From NCBI GenBank assembly GCA_018302465.1, contig JAGVZQ010000004.1, positions 1 to 55,023 on the forward strand: DNA of 55,023 nucleotides, in the 5' to 3' direction. Made by a program: the position numbers and the translations under genes. Positions 7,232 to 14,005 of the stretch are shown piece after piece (positions within the stretch are counted from its first letter, which is position 1; every line of letters begins with the position of its first letter). The DNA comes from Candidatus Woesearchaeota archaeon. Its GTDB lineage: Archaea > Nanobdellota > Nanobdellia > SCGC-AAA011-G17 > GW2011-AR20. The notes under the pieces are model-generated. The model was not told the origin of the DNA, made no database searches, and worked only from the letters and a program-made list of their open reading frames with translations.

Positions 7232-8479
7232 TTATTTTTCCAAAAGCAGCCATTTCCATAATGGGATGAATTTTACTGTTCCTTCTTCAACTTTGATTTC
7301 CTTTTCTTCGTTTTTTGTTATTAAAATGCCTTTTTTAACTTTAAATTTTTTCATGAATTCAGTTATGGATTTTAAATCCTCAAATCTTATTTTTTCCTGA
7401 TATTTGACTTCAATAGGCATATTGTCATGCACAACATCAACTTCATTTCCATTTTTCCAAAAAGAAACAGCTTTAAGATTGTTTATAACAACAGTCTCTG
7501 CCATTTTTCCAAAAAAGTCTTCTTCAATTTTTGGTTTGTATAGGTAAGTTAAGGCATTATCAGTAGGATATGCTCTTTTTCTTTTTCTTAAAGTTGTGCT
7601 GCCTTTTCTATAGTTTCCTAATAAATTTATCAAGAAACTTTCTTTTAAGTAAAAAATATAATTTTTTATTACTCTTCTGTCTTTATTGAATTGCTTGCTT
7701 AATGACAAATAGTCTATATACATTCCAGGGTTTGAAGCAATTAATTCTAAAAGTGTACTTAAAAATTCAGGGTCATCCAATTTAAACATTCTTGGTATGT
7801 CTTTATACACAATTTTATCTACAACTAAAGCTCTTATGTACTCTTTAAATTCCTTATCGCTTTCAAAAGAAAATGTTTCAGGAAACCCTCCTTTTTCTAT
7901 GTATTTTAATAAAAAGGGCTTGATTTTTGTTTCGTACTTAAATTCTTTTACTTTATTTATCTTTAGGTATTCTCTGAAAGTGAATGTGCTTAGATTAAAT
8001 TCAAAAATTCTTCCAGCCAATGTTTCTTTTGTTTTTTTCCTTATAAATAAAGATTCAGAGCCAGATATTATAAATTTAAGTTTTGGGTATAAGTCATAGT
8101 ATTTTTTTATTTCATTTTCCCAATTACCGCATTTTTGTATTTCATCGAGGAAGATGTAAACTTTTTCTTCCCTAAAATCTTTCTTGTGTATCTCTTTATA
8201 AATTTCTATTACTTCCCCTATTTTTATGATGTTTTCATCAAATGAAATGAATAATATATTTTCAGTATTTACTTTTTTATCTATTAAATTTTGAATAAGC
8301 TGGTATATAGTTGTGGTTTTTCCTACTCTTCTTAATCCCGTAATTGCTACTATAAATTTCTTATCTATATATTTTTCTATTTCTTTATAGCTATCTCTTT
8401 TAAATGGTAAGGCTAGTTCTGAATCAACCTTGCCTTTAATCCACCAATGATTGAATTCTTCCAGTTTGACTTTTTCCAT
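7232..8479 (-). CDS. ATP-binding protein with DUF4143 C-terminal domain
   Basis: This 415-residue P-loop ATPase has Walker A GLRRVGKTTT (about 47-56), Walker B VYIFLDEIQKCGNW (about 107-120) and sensor FIISGSES. The C-terminal DUF4143 region has FFGKMAETVVINNL, GNEVDVVHD and MPIEVKYQ, an endonuclease-like E...D...ExK arrangement. Proteins of this kind are common in archaeal and bacterial accessory regions and their role is not settled. Repeats overlapping its promoter (8493-8590) suggest tight regulation. It stands alone, with no coupled partner. Confidence 0.85.
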   Translation of the reverse strand: MEKVKLEEFNHWWIKGKVDSELALPFKRDSYKEIEKYIDKKFIVAITGLRRVGKTTTIYQLIQNLIDKKVNTENILFISFDENIIKIGEVIEIYKEIHKKDFREEKVYIFLDEIQKCGNWENEIKKYYDLYPKLKFIISGSESLFIRKKTKETLAGRIFEFNLSTFTFREYLKINKVKEFKYETKIKPFLLKYIEKGGFPETFSFESDKEFKEYIRALVVDKIVYKDIPRMFKLDDPEFLSTLLELIASNPGMYIDYLSLSKQFNKDRRVIKNYIFYLKESFLINLLGNYRKGSTTLRKRKRAYPTDNALTYLYKPKIEEDFFGKMAETVVINNLKAVSFWKNGNEVDVVHDNMPIEVKYQEKIRFEDLKSITEFMKKFKVKKGILITKNEEKEIKVEEGTVKFIPLWKWLLLEK

Positions 8480-8492
8480 TTTTATATAAATA

Positions 8493-8542
8493 CATCAGAA
8501 TGTACATATTTATAAACTTTGTGGTCATCAGAATGTACATAT
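8493..8542. promoter_or_regulatory. Duplicated 17-nt site at the DUF4143 ATPase promoter
   Basis: CATCAGAATGTACATAT occurs identically at 8493-8509 and 8526-8542, 33 nt apart (about three helical turns). A partial third copy (AACGTACATATT) is at 8614-8625. The first copy lies between the start codon (8479) and a TATA-like TTTATAAATA on the minus strand at about 8509-8518. A bound repressor would therefore cover the transcription start. This is inferred from position only. Confidence 0.65.
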
Positions 8543-8551
8543 CTTAATCTC

Positions 8552-8590
8552 ATATAAAGGGAAACTTTTACAAATTATTTCCCTTTATAT
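8552..8590. promoter_or_regulatory. 13-bp perfect inverted repeat upstream of the ATPase gene
   Basis: ATATAAAGGGAAA at 8552-8564 is the exact reverse complement of 8578-8590, separated by 13 nt. It lies just upstream of the duplicated 17-nt sites, between two genes that both read leftward. It could be a terminator hairpin for the lipoprotein gene at 8667 or a second operator for the ATPase gene. Confidence 0.6.
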
Positions 8591-8666
8591 AATACCTATT
8601 TTATATGTTTCAAAACGTACATATTTTCAATTAAAATAAATGGTATTTTCAAGATTTATCCACTTT

Positions 8667-9248
8667 CTATAGCTCTTTATACAAGAACAAAGCCCAGCCA
8701 TTTCCCCCATTGCATTTATCTGGACAACCAGCAACCGCCCCTCTTAATTTATCTCCAGTATTCAACCCATTTAAAACAGAGCCATAAGTAGCATCATTCA
8801 GTTTAGTATCAACCTCCTTGCTTCCAAAAGGCAAGTATAATTCAACCGTATCTCCTTCTTTTATCTCATCATAATATGCATTCTCATCTCTTGAATAAGA
8901 AATAACTTTATCTACTTTTATTTTTACATACTCTTTATTATCTTTGTTTACAACATCTAAAACAGTAAATTCTATTTCTCCTGAATCAGAAGCAGAGGGT
9001 ATTAAAACCTGTGTATTCTGATTAGTTACTTGTGTGTCTTGGTTGGTTATTTGCTCATTTCCTACTTCCTTTACCTCATATTGAGAACTATCACTTGAAA
9101 TAGGGTTTTTAATATATTGACAACCTGAAATAAAGAAAACAAGAACTAGGATAACTAAAAAAACATTCCCTTTCCAAATTCCCCCTTTATCTTCCATTTC
9201 ATGTTTTTCTTTCGTGAACGTTTCTTTTTTAAAGAAAGGTTCAGTCAT
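8667..9248 (-). CDS. Predicted lipoprotein, function unknown
   Basis: This 193-residue protein has a hydrophobic stretch NVFLVILVLVFFISGC ending in a lipobox-like ISGC at about residue 43, so it is probably exported and lipid-anchored. A Gln/Asn/Thr-rich linker follows, then a beta-rich domain (FTVLDVVNKDNKEYVKIKVD, DTVELYLPFG) and a final CPDKCNGGNGWALFLY with two cysteines. The start at 9248 overlaps the upstream gene by 8 nt; an internal ATG 51 nt later would give a more standard signal peptide. It is probably cotranscribed with the surface protein at 9241-10368. Confidence 0.7.
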   Translation of the reverse strand: MTEPFFKKETFTKEKHEMEDKGGIWKGNVFLVILVLVFFISGCQYIKNPISSDSSQYEVKEVGNEQITNQDTQVTNQNTQVLIPSASDSGEIEFTVLDVVNKDNKEYVKIKVDKVISYSRDENAYYDEIKEGDTVELYLPFGSKEVDTKLNDATYGSVLNGLNTGDKLRGAVAGCPDKCNGGNGWALFLYKEL

Positions 9249-10368
9249 GCCCTAAAACCAATGCATTTCCATTGTCATAAACATAACCCTTGCCAAAATA
9301 AATTCTTGTGTTGCTTCCAACACTTACATTTAACTGCCCATTAACATGTAATACACTGCTTGGTGTTGTAGTATTAATACCAACATAACCATTACTTCTC
9401 CCATCAACGTATAACCTGTTATTACCAACAGTTAAGTTATTAGCTATAGTAACATTGCCACTAAATACATTACTCTGGTTAGTTAAAGCTAAATTAGTAT
9501 AACTCATTCCGCTTATGCCAGTCAAACCAGTCCCAGATCCAACAAATGAAGTAGCAGTAACAGTTCCTGTAACCCCAACATCACCTGTCACATTCAAGGC
9601 TGAACTTGGACTTACAGTTAATATGCCCACCCTATTATTCACACTATCAACATACAAAGTTCCGCCATCTACAGTTAAATTCTCTGTAATGGTAATATTG
9701 CCGCTAAATGAGTTACTCTGGTTGGTTAAAGCTAAGTTGGTATAAACCATACTACTCACCCCAGTTAATCCCGCCCCAGATCCTACAAAAGCATTAGCAG
9801 TAACAATTCCAGTAACTCCAACATCTCCAGTTACATTTAAAGCTGATGTGGGGTTAGTAGTTCCTATGCCAACCTTACTTAAAAAATATCCAGTAACTCC
9901 AAAAATATTATTCCACCACCCGTTAGAGCTCTGTCCTAAATTCAAAGTGCTATTTGTTGTAGGAACAAGAGAAGTTGAGACATTTACTTTATTTAATGTA
10001 ACATTCCCAATTCCTGCCTGGAATCTTTGTCTCTCCTGACCTTGAAAGTCCAAATCTGTCCTGTTTAAATAAACTTCCATGTAATAATCACTTCCATAAG
10101 CTAAATTTAGTTGTTGAACGCCAGAACCAAGCATAATATCTATTTGTCCATTAGAAACATTTTTAAGAAAATCATTTGTTGAGTTATAAATTAAATTTCC
10201 GCCAGAAGCAGCATCATATATCTCAACAACAACATCACCTGCTCCAAAGTTATTGCCAGAGCCATCTTTCACATTAGCAGTAAAAGACATTAAATCAGCA
10301 TAAACTGGAAGAGATAACACTATACCAAATAGTAGAACAACAAATAATTTTTTAATATCTATCACCAT
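9241..10368 (-). CDS. Secreted fibre-like surface protein with ~80-residue repeats
   Basis: This 375-residue protein has a signal peptide (KKLFVVLLFGIVLSLPVYA, about 6-24). An N-terminal domain has VEIYDAASGGNLIYNST and FLKNVSNGQIDIMLGSG. Two strong repeats then contain SALNVTGDVGVTG, GSG.GLTG and YTNLALTNQSN..SGN, followed by LTV and LYVD. Such repeats resemble trimeric beta-fibre shafts of phage tail fibres and adhesins. The end, IYFGKGYVYDNGNALVLGHD, resembles a capping segment. Many N-x-S/T sequons are present. Likely an adhesin or cell-surface fibre; partner unknown. Confidence 0.75.
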   Translation of the reverse strand: MVIDIKKLFVVLLFGIVLSLPVYADLMSFTANVKDGSGNNFGAGDVVVEIYDAASGGNLIYNSTNDFLKNVSNGQIDIMLGSGVQQLNLAYGSDYYMEVYLNRTDLDFQGQERQRFQAGIGNVTLNKVNVSTSLVPTTNSTLNLGQSSNGWWNNIFGVTGYFLSKVGIGTTNPTSALNVTGDVGVTGIVTANAFVGSGAGLTGVSSMVYTNLALTNQSNSFSGNITITENLTVDGGTLYVDSVNNRVGILTVSPSSALNVTGDVGVTGTVTATSFVGSGTGLTGISGMSYTNLALTNQSNVFSGNVTIANNLTVGNNRLYVDGRSNGYVGINTTTPSSVLHVNGQLNVSVGSNTRIYFGKGYVYDNGNALVLGHD

Positions 10369-10412
10369 CTTTTTAATAAATTATTGTTTAACTCATATTT
10401 AAAGATTATTGT

Positions 10413-10934
10413 TTAGCTCCCTTTTTCAACTATCTCCTTAGCCTTATTAATAAATTTTATTGCTTTTAATCTTAAATCTTCAGCTTCTTTTTTTGTAAAA
10501 TTAACTTTAGTAGAATAACTTGCTTTAGATCTTTGTTTTCTCGATTCCGCATAATATAAAATATGTTCTTTCTCAATGGTAGAATCATTAACCAGTTCAA
10601 TTTCCTCTTTCGTTAATTCCTTATTATAAAATTCTTTAATTAGAATTAGTAAAGTAGCGCTATGGTCTTTTGTGGAAAACCCCCTTAAGGCGCATAAAGC
10701 CAAGGAAGCATGATAAATAGAATAATAAGCAGATACAATAGCCCAGTCATTAAACTCCTCCAATTCAAGGGCAGACTTGACAAATTTTAAGTTATGGTCT
10801 GCTTTCTCTAAGTGACCCTTGACTAATTCCTCTTTCTCAGTTTCTATTTTTAATTTTTTTAATTTTAAATATCTCTTAAACTCTGTTTCTAATTTTTCTT
10901 TATTAACCATCCACATTTCCCAAAATTCTTTCAT
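10413..10934 (-). CDS. HEPN-domain toxin (HepT-like)
   Basis: This 173-residue all-alpha HEPN protein has the family motif AIVSAYYSIYHASLALCAL and a catalytic-type R-x4-Y (RSKASY) near residue 135. HEPN proteins paired with MNT nucleotidyltransferases act as ribonucleases that the MNT partner inactivates by adenylylating the Tyr of this motif. The gene overlaps the MNT gene by 4 nt (ATGA) and has GAGG upstream of its ATG, which supports this start. It is similar in kind, but not closely, to the HEPN gene at 49865. Confidence 0.85.
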   Translation of the reverse strand: MKEFWEMWMVNKEKLETEFKRYLKLKKLKIETEKEELVKGHLEKADHNLKFVKSALELEEFNDWAIVSAYYSIYHASLALCALRGFSTKDHSATLLILIKEFYNKELTKEEIELVNDSTIEKEHILYYAESRKQRSKASYSTKVNFTKKEAEDLRLKAIKFINKAKEIVEKGS

Positions 10935-11542
10935 TTCAAAACCTCTTTATAAAAATAATAACTGCCTATTATCACAAATCCGGTCTTTACTGCATGAATT
11001 ATTACATTATCTTCCTTTTTAAGTAATTGCTCTTTAAAATAGTCATAATCTATAATAAATGTTTGAATGTTCATTCCAGTTAATGATTCTATATCCCTTT
11101 TTAATTTCTTATCTTCCTCTTCTTTTTTATTAAATACTAATAAAATGTCTATGTCTGATTCTTTCGTATAAGATTTCTTTGCTGTTGAGCCAAAAATTAA
11201 AGCAATTAACGGTTTTACTTTTAGATTACTTATAAACTCCAGAATGGCCCTTTTTCTCGTATCGTCTAATTCATTAAACCTTTTAAGGTCGAAATAAGAA
11301 AATATCGGAAATATTAGGGGGTTTTTATTGTTTATTCTATAGAAAGTATTTCCTTTAGTTTTCTTTGAAATTATTAAACTCTTTAAGTTGTTTAAATGCT
11401 TTAAAGTTGTGTTAGGGGTCAATTTAGTTTCTCTTAGCACTTCACTGAAATAGATCTCTTTCTTATTTTTATAGAAACATTCCAGAATTTTCTCTTTTCC
11501 TTTATTTAAAATCTTATCCATTTTTTGAATAAGATTATACAT
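10931..11542 (-). CDS. HTH-fused MNT nucleotidyltransferase antitoxin
   Basis: This 203-residue protein has an N-terminal winged helix (IYFSEVLRETKLTPNTTLKH, about 29-70). The minimal nucleotidyltransferase follows, with LIFGSTAKKSYTKESDID (G-S-x10-D-x-D) and ILLVF at about 115-138. In HEPN/MNT systems this protein neutralises the HEPN toxin by adding AMP. The fused HTH implies direct autorepression. It is the first gene of the pair and has a TATA-like TTTAAATA about 15-25 nt upstream of its start. Confidence 0.85.
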   Translation of the reverse strand: MYNLIQKMDKILNKGKEKILECFYKNKKEIYFSEVLRETKLTPNTTLKHLNNLKSLIISKKTKGNTFYRINNKNPLIFPIFSYFDLKRFNELDDTRKRAILEFISNLKVKPLIALIFGSTAKKSYTKESDIDILLVFNKKEEEDKKLKRDIESLTGMNIQTFIIDYDYFKEQLLKKEDNVIIHAVKTGFVIIGSYYFYKEVLK

Positions 11543-11587
11543 TTATTGTACTATTTAAACCTTTCTGTTAGTAGGACATCATATAGG

Positions 11588-11983
11588 TTATAGAAGAAAT
11601 TCTACATTCTTCTTGTTTTTAAAATGTAAATCCCCTGTTAGGATTATTCCTTTTATTTCTTCTTGTTTTGCTAATATAATTGAGTCCATCAGGCCAAAAT
11701 CCTTCATTTCCTTTCTGTTTCCATGTCTTATTTCTGCTGCTTTTAACCAATTGATTAAATTTATTGGTTCAATAACGGAGCCCATTTTAACTATGCCAAA
11801 CAATTTCTTAAAATCTTCATTATTAGCAAGGCACCACAGTTTTATTTCAGAAATGCAATTTTCTGGAGTCGATAATGTATTTTTTTCATTTTCAATTATT
11901 TTCTTTACTTTAATGCCTTTTTTTGACCCTATGAGATATTCAACCCATGCATATGTGTCAAGTAAATAATGCAACACTACCAC
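11588..11983 (-). CDS. VapC-type PIN toxin
   Basis: This 131-residue PIN ribonuclease starts VVLHYLLDTYAWVEYLIG with the first catalytic Asp at residue 8. ISEIKLW provides the Glu, GLMDSIILAK the second Asp and ILTGDLHF the third acidic site. Such toxins cut tRNA or rRNA. It overlaps the AbrB-type antitoxin gene by 7 nt and lies downstream of it, the standard vapBC order. It is the first of three vapBC pairs in a row on this strand. Confidence 0.87.
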   Translation of the reverse strand: MVVLHYLLDTYAWVEYLIGSKKGIKVKKIIENEKNTLSTPENCISEIKLWCLANNEDFKKLFGIVKMGSVIEPINLINWLKAAEIRHGNRKEMKDFGLMDSIILAKQEEIKGIILTGDLHFKNKKNVEFLL

Positions 11984-12180
11984 CTATCCATAATTTTTTC
12001 TTCTCTCTTGAATGGTTTTGCACTCTTGCATATACCAAAAGCTTTTATCCTTTCTTTTTTTATTATATCTATTTTAATGATTTGATTTTCTTTTAATTCC
12101 ATTTCATCAACTGCCTTTTTTGGTAAAATCATACCTAAAGAATTCCCCCATTTTCTAATCTTAGATTCTACTAGTTTCAT
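11977..12180 (-). CDS. AbrB-type antitoxin (VapB-like)
   Basis: This 67-residue protein starts MKLVESKIRKWGNSLGMILP, the classic AbrB swapped-hairpin with KWGNSLG. The C-terminal part (GICKSAKPFKREEKIMDRW) would wrap the PIN partner. A perfect inverted repeat GTTATAC-6-GTATAAC begins at the base next to its start codon, so transcription is probably leaderless and autorepressed. The pair is coupled by a 7-nt overlap. Confidence 0.85.
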   Translation of the reverse strand: MKLVESKIRKWGNSLGMILPKKAVDEMELKENQIIKIDIIKKERIKAFGICKSAKPFKREEKIMDRW

Positions 12181-12200
12181 GTTATACTAAAATGTATAAC
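12181..12200. promoter_or_regulatory. Palindromic operator of the vapBC pair at 11588-12180
   Basis: GTTATAC at 12181-12187 and GTATAAC at 12194-12200 form a perfect 7-bp inverted repeat with a 6-nt spacer, touching the vapB ATG. The minus-strand TATA-like TTTAAATATT lies just beyond it at about 12203-12212. The same half-site recurs at 13932-13949. Confidence 0.7.
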
Positions 12201-12220
12201 TAATATTTAAACCTTTCTAG

Positions 12221-12321
12221 TTAGAGCGCTGGTGCATTCCTACTAGCGAATCGTCGATAAAGTAAAAGTTCGCATAATCTTTTGCCGTCGAGGCCCTTTA
12301 AGGGTTACACCAGCGCTCTAA
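12221..12321. ncRNA. Structured element closed by a 14-bp perfect terminal helix
   Basis: TTAGAGCGCTGGTG (12221-12234) is the exact reverse complement of 12308-12321, and three more bases each side pair with one G-U. Inside, GCGAAT (12246-12251) can pair with GTTCGC (12268-12273). The element is clearly richer in G+C than its surroundings, a usual mark of structured RNA genes in AT-rich archaea. I find no tRNA T arm, no box C/D and no clear H/ACA box, so class and strand are open. A small inverted-repeat mobile element is an alternative. Confidence 0.5.
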
Positions 12322-12365
12322 TTACTCACAGTAAGATTTAAATAATATAAATAATAAACTACAGT

Positions 12366-12722
12366 ATGGAAAAAAGAAGTATAATTATTACAACTTTTGT
12401 TCTTGTCTGGTTATTAGCATTAACAGCAATAAACCTAAACGGAATAACTGGTGCTTCTGTTTTAAATAATAATGAACAGTGGGTTTGTAATAAACTTCAG
12501 TGTACTGAACAATATACAACACAAGAGCTTCAGCAGAAATTCTGTAAAATTGAAAATGACCAAATATTATGCAGTGTTTCAGTTGATGGACAGGTTTCAG
12601 ATCATTTAATAGATCAAATAAACTGGGAAAGCCTGCAAATTTGCAAAAAAGCCATATGTACGGAAGAAGTAAAAATAAAACCAGTAAATTATGAAGTTGA
12701 TTTAAACCAAATGCAGAACTAA
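12366..12722 (+). CDS. Small secreted or membrane-anchored cysteine-containing protein
   Basis: This 118-residue protein has an N-terminal hydrophobic segment IIITTFVLVWLLALTAI (about 6-22), followed by NGITGASVL, a signal-peptide ending I associate with exported proteins of this archaeal group. Six cysteines follow (WVCNKLQC, KFCKI, LCSV, ICKKAIC), likely forming disulfides outside the cell. TATA-like sequence (TTTAAATAATATAA) ends about 18 nt before the ATG, so the message is probably leaderless. No family was recognised. Confidence 0.65.
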   Translation: MEKRSIIITTFVLVWLLALTAINLNGITGASVLNNNEQWVCNKLQCTEQYTTQELQQKFCKIENDQILCSVSVDGQVSDHLIDQINWESLQICKKAICTEEVKIKPVNYEVDLNQMQN

Positions 12723-12728
12723 TTCTTT

Positions 12729-13088
12729 TTATTTAACAAATTCAACATTTGGAAAATTTTCAAATTCTTTATCCCCAGTTAAGAATTTCAACCCATACTT
12801 TTTAGCTAATAAATACCCTATAGAATCAGTCAAACTAATATCTTGTTTTTTATGTTCGTATCTGAATTTTACAGCAGAAAGAATAAGGTTATAATCAATT
12901 GTAATAATTTCAAATTTATATTTTTGAAGCCATTTGTCAGATTCTTCCATCCCAACATCTTTTATAAGGCCCCAGTATAACTCGGCAATATTTAATACAC
13001 ACACCTTTAGAGCGTATCCTTTATATTTATCATACTGCCTATTTCCTTTGATAAGTTCAAACAAAGCATATGTGTCAAAAAAATACAT
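12729..13088 (-). CDS. VapC-type PIN toxin
   Basis: This 119-residue PIN protein starts MYFFDTYALFELIKG (first Asp at 5). NIAELYWGL supplies the Glu, SLTDSIGYLLAKKYG the second Asp and FLTGDKEFENF the third. It is a paralogue of the toxin at 13344-13712. The last 50 or so nucleotides of the two genes are nearly identical (three differences), while upstream parts diverge. Its ATG overlaps the antitoxin stop by 1 nt (TAATG). Confidence 0.86.
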   Translation of the reverse strand: MYFFDTYALFELIKGNRQYDKYKGYALKVCVLNIAELYWGLIKDVGMEESDKWLQKYKFEIITIDYNLILSAVKFRYEHKKQDISLTDSIGYLLAKKYGLKFLTGDKEFENFPNVEFVK

Positions 13089-13291
13089 TATACCCCCAAT
13101 TCTTCATCAATCTCTTTCATCAATTTACTGGTAGGCGTTTTTAACCTTAAAGTTCCAAATACATCCCCTGCCTTAGAAATTTTTTCTTCGCTGACTAAAA
13201 TTCTTACTTTAGTATTTGGTTTAAAAGATTTCCCCAACAAAACACCTACAGAGTTTCCCCATTTTCTTGTTTTTGTAACGATTTCTATCAT
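13088..13291 (-). CDS. AbrB-type antitoxin (VapB-like)
   Basis: This 67-residue protein starts MIEIVTKTRKWGNSVGVLLG, an AbrB-fold antitoxin. The ATG at 13289-13291 is preferred over a TTG 12 nt upstream because the fold begins here and the operator-like repeats end exactly next to it. The C-terminus (TSKLMKEIDEELGV) is the likely toxin-binding tail. It is coupled to the PIN gene by a 1-nt overlap. Confidence 0.83.
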   Translation of the reverse strand: MIEIVTKTRKWGNSVGVLLGKSFKPNTKVRILVSEEKISKAGDVFGTLRLKTPTSKLMKEIDEELGV

Positions 13292-13311
13292 AAGTTTAAA
13301 CAAGTTTAAAC
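13292..13311. promoter_or_regulatory. Tandem 10-nt operator-like repeats
   Basis: AAGTTTAAAC occurs twice in direct contact (13292-13301 and 13302-13311). Each copy contains the palindrome GTTTAAAC. The block touches the vapB start codon, and a TATA-like ATATATAAAC follows at about 13314-13323. The half-site differs from the GTTATAC of the two neighbouring vapBC operators. Confidence 0.65.
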
Positions 13312-13343
13312 AAATATATAAACATTTCTATAAAACTTTGTTG

Positions 13344-13712
13344 TTATTTAACAAATTCAACATTTAGAAAATTTTCAAATTCTTTATCTCCAGTTAAAAA
13401 CTTAATATTGAGCTTCTTTGCCATTATATAACCAATGCAATCTGTCATAGATAAATCTTTTTTTTTATATTTTAACCTCAATTTAGCAGCTTCTTTAATT
13501 TCCCAAGCACCATACTCAACCACAGAAGGATAATAGATCTTTATTAAGTTGGTAGCCTTTACCTCTCCAAGATCTCTCAAAGCATTATGAAAAAGCTCAA
13601 ATATATTTAGTTTTGTTAAAATTACGGTCTTGCCAATATACTTTCTATAGGATTCATTCCCCCCTATAATTTCAAATAACGCATAAGTGTCAAAAAAGTA
13701 TTGATCAGTCAT
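13344..13712 (-). CDS. VapC-type PIN toxin
   Basis: This 122-residue PIN protein starts MTDQYFFDTYALFEIIGG (first Asp at 8). NIFELFHNAL, SMTDCIGYIMAKKLN and FLTGDKEFENF give the other acidic sites. It is a paralogue of the toxin at 12729. The gene overlaps its antitoxin gene by 8 nt. Three consecutive vapBC pairs on one strand with two related toxins suggest local duplication followed by divergence. Confidence 0.86.
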   Translation of the reverse strand: MTDQYFFDTYALFEIIGGNESYRKYIGKTVILTKLNIFELFHNALRDLGEVKATNLIKIYYPSVVEYGAWEIKEAAKLRLKYKKKDLSMTDCIGYIMAKKLNIKFLTGDKEFENFLNVEFVK

Positions 13713-13929
13713 TATATAATTCCTTCCTAAGTCTATCCTTCATTTTTTGTCCTTTGCCTTTCCATTCAGAAAATAACCCAAAAGTTTCCTTTAAAACACT
13801 AGACTTAGTTAAAACAATAACATGCACTTCTTTATCCTTGTTTAAACTATTTAAGTCTATCTTGTCTTTTGGAATAATTAAACCCAAAGAATTCCCCCAT
13901 TTCTTTATTTTAGCATTAAATTCTAACAT
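13705..13929 (-). CDS. AbrB-type antitoxin (VapB-like)
   Basis: This 74-residue protein starts MLEFNAKIKKWGNSLGLIIP, with the KWGNSLG turn of AbrB antitoxins. The tail (SEWKGKGQKMKDRLRKELYN) is highly basic and probably meets the PIN toxin. A perfect inverted repeat, AGTTATAC-4-GTATAACT, lies immediately upstream at 13931-13950, with a TATA-like ATTTAAA after it, pointing to autorepressed leaderless transcription. Confidence 0.84.
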   Translation of the reverse strand: MLEFNAKIKKWGNSLGLIIPKDKIDLNSLNKDKEVHVIVLTKSSVLKETFGLFSEWKGKGQKMKDRLRKELYND

Positions 13930-13930
13930 A

Positions 13931-13950
13931 AGTTATACACAAGTATAACT
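13931..13950. promoter_or_regulatory. Palindromic operator of the vapBC pair at 13344-13929
   Basis: AGTTATAC (13931-13938) and GTATAACT (13943-13950) form a perfect 8-bp inverted repeat with a 4-nt spacer. The half-site GTTATAC is the same as at 12181-12200, where the spacer is 6 nt. Two vapB proteins in one island may therefore recognise related operators. Confidence 0.7.
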
Positions 13951-14005
13951 ATTATTTAAACATTTCCATAATCATGTTTATAAGTTTTCTTTCTTTTTCT
14001 TTATT

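Noticed and set aside
12221-12321. Possible tRNA gene
   Set aside because: The closing helix is 14 bp rather than 7, no TTCNANN T loop exists on either strand, and no 7-nt anticodon loop fits.
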